Shown here: in pieces, positions 58,678-64,000 of the stretch
How positions within the stretch are numbered: position 1 is the stretch's first letter
How the letters are laid out: each line of letters opens with the position of its first letter
DNA from: an uncultured Succinivibrionaceae bacterium
Lineage (GTDB): Bacteria > Pseudomonadota > Gammaproteobacteria > Enterobacterales > Succinivibrionaceae
Assembly: GCA_949286015.1 (NCBI GenBank)
Contig: CASEBB010000003.1
Location: forward strand, 1 to 64,000
Length of the DNA stretch: 64,000 bases
Direction of reading: 5' to 3'
Notes under the pieces: generated by a model
What the model was told of the DNA's origin: nothing
What the model saw: the letters and a program-made list of their open reading frames with translations, nothing else
The model's database searches: none
Translations under genes and position numbers: made by a program

Positions 58678-59754
58678 CTATTTAGCGCTGGCTTCCACAA
58701 TGTCACACACCTCAGTAGTGGCATGAAGCTGCGCCTGCTCTGCGCACGCCTGTGACATCGCCGTGAGGTTATCCACCGCCCGCATCTTAGAGACAATCTC
58801 GTGAATCTTCTCTGGCGTAATGTCCTGTTGTGGCAGCAGCACACCCGCCTTTGCATTCACTAAGGTCAGCGCGTTTTTCGTCTGGTGGTCATCCACCGCC
58901 GTTGGCAGCGGTACTAAGATCGCAGGCAGCTTCGCCGCCCCCAACTCACTTACCGTCGAGGCACCCGCACGGCAAATGATGAGGTCGGCATGCCGATAGG
59001 CCGAGGCCATGTCCGTAATAAAGTCACTGGTCTCCACCGTAAAAGCCGCGCCCTCATATAAGGCCGCCGTCTTATCAGCATTGCCGCGACCGCACTGATG
59101 CACCACGCTGATCTCATCAGAGCCAAAGAGCTTTAAGCCCAGTGGGATCTTCTCATTGAGCGCCTGCGCACCTAACGAGCCACCAATAATGAGAATACGG
59201 GTCTTACCATCCTCATGGGCAAAGTTACGTGGCTCCTCATAGAGCTTGAGGATCTCAGCACGAATAGGATTGCCCACCGCCTTGACCTTTGGCCCTGTAA
59301 AAGCCTGACCGACACCTAAGAGGATCTTACTGGCAAAGCGCGCCAGGATGCGGTTAGTCATACCCGCAGCGGCATTTTGCTCGTGCAGCAAGAGAGGAAT
59401 ACCGCTTAAGTAAGCAGCTATGCCACCAGGACCAGAGGCATAACCACCAAAGCCGATCACCACATCAGGGCTAAAGCTCTTCATGACACGGCGGGCCTGC
59501 CACACAGCATGAGCCACCATAAAAGGAGCGGTCAGCAGCGACTTGATGCCGTTACGGCGCACGCCTTTGACATCGATGTAGTGAATGGTGATGCCCTCTT
59601 GGGGAATCAGACGCTCTTCGAGGCGGCCACGGGTACCCAGCCACTCTACGGTGTGCCCCCGTTGCTGTAATTCCTTGACGATAGCCAGTGCAGGAAAGAC
59701 GTGACCGCCTGTGCCTCCGGCCATGACTAAAACTTTGAGCTGACGCTCACTCAT
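58678..59754 (-). CDS. murG: UDP-GlcNAc:undecaprenyl-PP-MurNAc-pentapeptide GlcNAc transferase
   Basis: Makes lipid II from lipid I at the inner face of the membrane (GT28). 358 residues (355 in E. coli). The acceptor-site loops are visible: LVMAGGTGGHVFPALA, GFGGYASGPGGIAA and HEQNAAAGMTNR. The donor-site LIIGGSLGAQALNEKIP and LIICRAGASTVSELGAAKLPAILVP are present in part as GxS and GAxT motifs. GAGG lies 8 nt before the ATG. A tetranucleotide repeat sits 30 bp upstream of the start. Confidence 0.98.
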   Translation of the reverse strand: MSERQLKVLVMAGGTGGHVFPALAIVKELQQRGHTVEWLGTRGRLEERLIPQEGITIHYIDVKGVRRNGIKSLLTAPFMVAHAVWQARRVMKSFSPDVVIGFGGYASGPGGIAAYLSGIPLLLHEQNAAAGMTNRILARFASKILLGVGQAFTGPKVKAVGNPIRAEILKLYEEPRNFAHEDGKTRILIIGGSLGAQALNEKIPLGLKLFGSDEISVVHQCGRGNADKTAALYEGAAFTVETSDFITDMASAYRHADLIICRAGASTVSELGAAKLPAILVPLPTAVDDHQTKNALTLVNAKAGVLLPQQDITPEKIHEIVSKMRAVDNLTAMSQACAEQAQLHATTEVCDIVEASAK

Positions 59755-60080
59755 TGTCCTTACCTCTAACCAGACAGTGCTTACTTGCTTGCTTGCTTGC
59801 TTGCTTGCTGGAGAAACTCCCAGCGGTCGGTCTGTATGTCTGTACTCTTGTAGGTGCTGCGCTCAGCTTACCCCAAGCAGGGGCTTACTGCCTAAGAGCG
59901 CCATGGAGCGACTTACTCAAGAGATGACGGATCTTAGGGCAATCAAGGTGCACTGTCCTAAGGACGGCTTAGACTTACCTGCACCATTCATCTCGAGGTG
60001 TGTATTTGCTCTCACACCTCCCCTCTGCCGTCATTTATGAGCTCACTCCTTCCCCTGCTTTGGCGTCTGTCGCAGCGTGC
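59755..60080. other. Gap between ftsW and murG
   Basis: No gene. It holds the (CTTG)6 run near murG and a lone CATCTCGAGGTG at 59990-60001. Confidence 0.5.
59784..59807. repeat. (CTTG)6 tetranucleotide microsatellite upstream of murG
   Basis: Six perfect CTTG units, 30-53 bp before the murG start codon, in the leader or promoter region. Such tracts can gain or lose units by slippage. Confidence 0.9.
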
Positions 60081-61232
60081 TTAGTCGTCGTATTTGAGCT
60101 TACCCAGCTGCTGATGCCGCCACTCAAAGTCAATGCGCAGCAAGATACCTAAAGCCCACATACACACAATAAGCGACGAGCCTCCATAGGAAATCAAAGG
60201 CAGAGTTAAGCCCTTGGTTGGCAAGCCACCTGAAGCGGCACCAATGTTAATCACCGTTTGCAGGCAGAAGAACATGCCAATACCAAAGGCCAAATAACCC
60301 TGAAATTGCGAGCGCTGCCGTAGGATCTTGGCAGATAAGATCAGCGCCTTGGAGATGATGACAAACTCCAAAGCGATAACAAAACACACGCCCAAAAAGC
60401 CGCACTCCTCGCCCATAATGGCCATGACAAAGTCGGTATGCGCCTCAGGCAGATAACCGAGCTTTTGAATGGAGTTACCGATGCCCTCACCAGTAAGGCC
60501 GCCTCGACCAAAGGCCATCAGAGACTGGGTGAGCTGGTAGCCTGAGCCAAAGCGATCCTGCCACGGATCAAGGAAGGAGGTCACACGGGCTAAGCGGTAT
60601 GGCTGGAACCACACGATTAAAGCGCCGATGCCGCCGATCACGCTTAAAGTGAGGATGTACTTTAAAAGACCGGCTCCGGCCACAAAGAGGATGCCGTAGG
60701 TAATAGCGGTGACGACCACGAGGGAGCCAAAGTCTGGCTGCATTAAGAGTAAAAAGGCGATGACGGCAATAAAGCCCATTGGCTTAAAGAAGCCCCAGAC
60801 TTTATTGTGTAGCATCTCGATCTTACGGGAAGTGTAACTGGAAAAGTAGATGATCCAAAAGAGCTTTAAGAGCTCGGCTGGCTGGAGGTTGATCGGGCCA
60901 AAGGCGATCCAGCGTTTAGCTTCGTTCACCTCACGACCGATGATCAGCACGAGAACCAGCAGAAAAAGGGAGATGCCCATGAGAGGCACAGAGATGTTGA
61001 ACCACGTTTTGGAGGGGATCGTGGTCATGATCAGTCCCCACGTGACGGCCACGCCCGTAAAGATGAGTTGGCGCTTTAAGTAGTAATACTGGTCGCCGGT
61101 GGAGGTATAGGCCTCTTGGACGGAGGCAGAGGAGATGAGGACGATGGAGATGAGCAGAAGCAGCAGAGAGACCACGATGAGGGTGCGATCCAAGGCGGCT
61201 ACATGGCGGGCTTTGAGGTCGATCTTGAACAT
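60081..61232 (-). CDS. ftsW: Septal peptidoglycan polymerase FtsW (SEDS)
   Basis: Polytopic membrane glycosyltransferase that polymerises lipid II at the septum with FtsI. 383 residues (414 in E. coli), about ten membrane helices. SEDS motifs: RWIAFGPINLQPAELLKLF, LLMQPDFGSLVVV (with the key Asp), the loop GSGYQLTQSLMAFGRGGLTGEG, LPEAHTDFVMAIMGEE, and GLTLPLISYGGSSL. The ATG at 61232 is chosen because GAGG lies 8 nt upstream; the ATG 16 codons earlier lacks a site. Between murD and murG as in E. coli. Confidence 0.97.
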   Translation of the reverse strand: MFKIDLKARHVAALDRTLIVVSLLLLLISIVLISSASVQEAYTSTGDQYYYLKRQLIFTGVAVTWGLIMTTIPSKTWFNISVPLMGISLFLLVLVLIIGREVNEAKRWIAFGPINLQPAELLKLFWIIYFSSYTSRKIEMLHNKVWGFFKPMGFIAVIAFLLLMQPDFGSLVVVTAITYGILFVAGAGLLKYILTLSVIGGIGALIVWFQPYRLARVTSFLDPWQDRFGSGYQLTQSLMAFGRGGLTGEGIGNSIQKLGYLPEAHTDFVMAIMGEECGFLGVCFVIALEFVIISKALILSAKILRQRSQFQGYLAFGIGMFFCLQTVINIGAASGGLPTKGLTLPLISYGGSSLIVCMWALGILLRIDFEWRHQQLGKLKYDD

Positions 61233-61860
61233 GCGCGGATCCTCAATCTTGGTGGTGACAGAGCTATCTGCTGCGAGCATACGCGTTGGCCTGTATGAGG
61301 TCTGAAAAAGTGGTGGTTGGGGGCGCGGTTTTGAGCGGCTGCGACTAATGCGGCTAATGAGGAGCGCAAAGACTCACCTTGGGGTAAGGCGCGCTAGCGC
61401 CGCGCTTACCCTGAGGTTTAGCAGGCTTTCCCACTGGCCACAGGCCAATGGCCACTCCAAGAGGCGCCATTACTGTCCCTGCGGCGTAAAGAGCCTGTGG
61501 CGTAGTCACATTGAGGTAATAGCGCCCTCACCTTAGAGTCAGCAACCTACTCCAAGAGGAACCACTCCTAATGCTCCCTCTTGCAATAAAGAGCCTCTGG
61601 CGCTTCTCTGGCGGCGGCTCACAGGTAAGGGCGGCTGCCGCCGCTTACCCTGAGGCTTAGCAGGATTTTCCGCTGGCCACAGGCCGATGCCACTCCAAAG
61701 AGGTGCCATTACTGCCACCTGCGGCGTAAAGAGCCTGTGGCGTAGCCATCTTGAGGTAACAGCGTTTACTTCTGAGAATCAGCAGCCTACTCCCAAGAGG
61801 AACCACTCCTAATGCTCTCTCTTAAAGTAAGGCCCGCAGGCGTCGCGCCCCTAACATAGC
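61233..61860. other. Gap between murD and ftsW
   Basis: No gene in about 630 bp. Most of it is the 239-bp tandem duplication listed separately. Confidence 0.55.
61378..61855 (+). repeat. 239-bp tandem duplication with palindromic heads
   Basis: Two direct copies, anchored on CTTACCCTGAGG at 61405 and 61644. Each begins with a GTAAG..CTTAC palindrome (GGTAAGGGCGGC against GCCGCCGCTTACC in copy 2) and continues through GGCCACAGGCC, GCGGCGTAAAGAGCCTGTGG, TTGAGGTAA, CAACCTACT or CAGCCTACT, and AAGAGGAACCACTCCTAATG. The copies are close but not identical. Confidence 0.85.
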
Positions 61861-63726
61861 TTAGTGCTTTACACCCTTAGCTTTGGTCTTAGCAGAGCTC
61901 TTAGCACGGCTACCTTTCTTAGCAGCTGGAGTGGCTGGAGTGGCAGCAGTCTTAGCAGGCGCTGCAGCCTTCGCAGGCTCTTCAACCTTAGCAGGAGCCG
62001 CAGTCTTTGGAGCATCCTCAGCCTTGGATGCAGGTACCGCCTCAGCTTTGGCCGCAGGGGCTGCTTCAGCAGTCGCAGTCTCTGCTTTAGAAGCAGCTGT
62101 CATGTCCTTATCCGTTGCTACCACGTGCACGCCCGCAAACAGCGCATCAGGCTTGGTCTTCGCCTCGGCCTCAGCTTTAAGCTCCTGCGCCATCTCGCGC
62201 TCCTTGGCAGGCACGGGGTCACCCGCAGGCAGATCAAAGGAGTCAACAGCTACTGCCTCTTCTACCACCGGCGTTAAGCCCGAAGCCTCGACAGCATTGT
62301 CTAAAGACTCATTTACCTCATCCTCAGTCTTTACCTTGCCATCAAAGGTAAACGCAGGCGCCTTACGCACTGACACCTCCACAATGGAGGTCAGGTTGTT
62401 CACGAGATTTACAAAGACGCGGCCGCGCTCATCAAAGCCCTTGAACTGATCAAAGGACGAGCATGCTGGACTTAATAAAATGGCCTGCCCAGGCTTAGCC
62501 TCCGCAAAAGCCTTGCGAATAGCCTGACGCATATTCAGCACGCCCTCGCAGCGGTCTTTATCTAACGCAATGATCTTTTCAGCATCACGGCCAAAACAGT
62601 AGGCCTTAACCACCTCATGACCAAAGAAGCGCTTTAATGGCGTAAAGTCCTGCCCCTTACCAATACCACCGGCAAGCAGGATGATACCGTCCTTATGACG
62701 GTCAGCTAAGCCGGTAATAGCAGCCTCAGCTGAAGCCACATTGGTAGCCTTGGAATCATTGTAGAAAGAGACACCATCTAAGATACGCACTAACTGGCAG
62801 CGGTGCTCAAGGCCATAGAAGGTCTTTAAGGCCTGCACCTGCACCTCACGTGGCACGCCCATAGCGTCAGCTAAGGCCATCGCTGCTAAAGCATTGAGCT
62901 CATTGTGCTTGCCATAAATAAAGAGGTCGCGCACATCCAACACTCTCTGGCCCTTAACGCACAGATAGGTGGTGGTGTCCGTCTCCTCACGGCTGTACTC
63001 GTTAGGATCGTTATCTAAGCCGAAGCTGGCAAAGATGTGGGCACGATTCTCTGGTTGATGTGGATAGGTATGAGGGTCATCGCGATTGACGATGATGTGA
63101 TCGCAATGCTGGAAAATGCGGTGCTTAGCCTCGGTATAGGCCTCAATGCTGCCATCGTAGCGATCTAAGTGATCCTCAGAGACATTTAAGATCACACCAG
63201 CCGTTAAGTGCAGGCTCTTGGTGGTCTCCAGCTCAAAGCTCGACAGCTCTAACACGTAGGTCTCGACGCTATCGGAGAGGATATCAAAGACGGCGTTACC
63301 GAAATTAGCGCCAATAGCCGTGCGCACGCCAGCCTTTTCCAGCATGCAACCTACTAAGGCGGTCACGGTGGACTTACCATTAGAACCGGTGATACCCACG
63401 ACAGGGACATTGACTTCGCTGGCAAAGAGCTCGATGTCACCGACGATTTCGACACCGGCGTCAGCAGCGGCCTTCAGCTCTGGCTTGTTAATTGAGAGGC
63501 CTGGGCTTACCACCAGCATGTCATAAGTCTTTAAGAGCTCGCCATCGAGGGGGCCTAAGTTAAAGTCGATACCGCCAGGCACTTCTTCGGCGTAAGGAGG
63601 ATTGGTGCGGGTATCAAAGATGGAGAGCTTCTTTAAGTCTTGCTTGAGCAGGTAAGTTACTACGGCGATATTCGAGATGCCCAAGCCGATGACGGCGATC
63701 TTTTTACCTTGCAGTCTATTGTTCAT
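61861..63726 (-). CDS. murD: UDP-N-acetylmuramoylalanine-D-glutamate ligase with long Ala/Lys-rich tail
   Basis: Adds D-glutamate to UDP-MurNAc-Ala. Residues 1-445 are a complete MurD: IAVIGLGISNIAVV, the P-loop GITGSNGKST (111-120), NVSEDHLDRY, YNDSKATNVASAEAAI and LSPACSSFDQFKGFDERG. E. coli MurD ends there (438 residues), but this frame runs on to 621. The ~176-residue tail is acidic at first (EDEVNESLDNAVEASG), then Ala/Lys/Pro-rich and ends in KKGSRAKSSAKTKAKGVKH, similar in composition to histone H1-like or nucleic-acid-binding tails. No stop or frameshift separates the two. No ribosome binding site is evident. The stop lies beside the tandem repeat. Confidence 0.95.
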   Translation of the reverse strand: MNNRLQGKKIAVIGLGISNIAVVTYLLKQDLKKLSIFDTRTNPPYAEEVPGGIDFNLGPLDGELLKTYDMLVVSPGLSINKPELKAAADAGVEIVGDIELFASEVNVPVVGITGSNGKSTVTALVGCMLEKAGVRTAIGANFGNAVFDILSDSVETYVLELSSFELETTKSLHLTAGVILNVSEDHLDRYDGSIEAYTEAKHRIFQHCDHIIVNRDDPHTYPHQPENRAHIFASFGLDNDPNEYSREETDTTTYLCVKGQRVLDVRDLFIYGKHNELNALAAMALADAMGVPREVQVQALKTFYGLEHRCQLVRILDGVSFYNDSKATNVASAEAAITGLADRHKDGIILLAGGIGKGQDFTPLKRFFGHEVVKAYCFGRDAEKIIALDKDRCEGVLNMRQAIRKAFAEAKPGQAILLSPACSSFDQFKGFDERGRVFVNLVNNLTSIVEVSVRKAPAFTFDGKVKTEDEVNESLDNAVEASGLTPVVEEAVAVDSFDLPAGDPVPAKEREMAQELKAEAEAKTKPDALFAGVHVVATDKDMTAASKAETATAEAAPAAKAEAVPASKAEDAPKTAAPAKVEEPAKAAAPAKTAATPATPAAKKGSRAKSSAKTKAKGVKH

Positions 63727-64000
63727 AATAGTGTTGTTTTAACCTTGCGCGCCAGCGCCAAAACACGATAGAGGCAGCAAAGTACGTGCTGCAACTTGCT
63801 GCGCTCCCGAGGGCTGGCCACGCATATCTTACCTGCACTACGAAGAGTCAGTGGTGCGGAGTGGCGGAGTGGTCGGAGTGGGCAAAGAGGGTGGAGAGGT
63901 CTTTTGGCAGAGTGGAAAAAGGAGAGGCGTGAGCGCTAAGTTTACCGCAGACGTAAGGCACTCTTGGCTGTTTTTCCTTGTGGATAACAGCGCCCCTTGT
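63727..64000. other. Region upstream of murD at the window edge
   Basis: No gene seen. In E. coli the next gene would be mraY; it does not begin within these 274 bp. The last bases include AACAGCGCCCC, part of the recurrent 14-mer. Confidence 0.4.

Overview
The window looks like a chromosomal segment of a gammaproteobacterium. The best guess, by inference only, is an anaerobic lineage near the Aeromonadales/Succinivibrionaceae. The proteins closest to known families (GltX, ThyA, RppH, MutH, SdhE, AmpD, LpxC, MurC, MurG) are of the enteric type. Local gene order is also gamma-like: thyA..ptsP-rppH-mutH, ffh-rpsP-rimM-trmD-rplS, and murD-ftsW-murG-murC-ftsQ-ftsA-ftsZ-lpxC. A MotX-like protein points to a polar flagellum. 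No phage, plasmid, CRISPR array or rRNA operon is visible.

Layout. 0.5-5 kb: glycogen synthesis (glgC, glgA) and a YjaB-like acetyltransferase. 5-14 kb: gltX, an AAA-ATPase/PD-(D/E)XK protein, an enzyme I (PtsI) with a very long low-complexity N-terminus, a DUF1537 sugar-acid kinase and tRNA-Gly(CCC). 14-23 kb: a two-gene locus for a small unknown protein and a secreted Asp/His/Trp-rich protein, then nagA, srmB, sdhE, glmS and thyA. 23-33 kb: an unknown protein, ptsP, rppH, an unknown 515-residue protein and mutH. 34-39 kb: a stand-alone glycogen-binding (CBM48-like) protein, two initiator tRNA genes, an unknown gene and the rpsP-rimM-trmD-rplS operon. 40-48 kb: ffh, motX, mdh, acnB. 48.6-64 kb: ampD, lpxC and the division/cell-wall cluster, without ddlB between murC and ftsQ and with gaps of up to about 1.1 kb.

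The genes form functional sets. glgC, glgA and the CBM48 protein serve glycogen. nagA, glmS, murC, murD, murG and ampD make or recycle amino sugars and peptidoglycan. ptsI and ptsP start two phosphorelays. mdh, acnB and sdhE touch the TCA/fumarate branch.

The most striking content lies between genes. Only about two thirds of the window is coding. The gaps hold at least three families of short non-autonomous mobile elements with their insertion signatures still readable: a 130-bp element (four good copies, three with perfect 7-8 bp flanking duplications, plus one decayed copy), a 138-bp element with 16-bp terminal inverted repeats and a 9-bp duplication, and a 227-bp element with a perfect 18-bp inverted repeat and a 6-bp duplication, placed just before a start codon. 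A hairpin followed by TTATCTCGAG(A/G)TA recurs inside and outside these elements, including three tandem copies between ftsA and ftsZ. Several housekeeping proteins (PtsI, MurD, S16) carry Ala-rich extensions.
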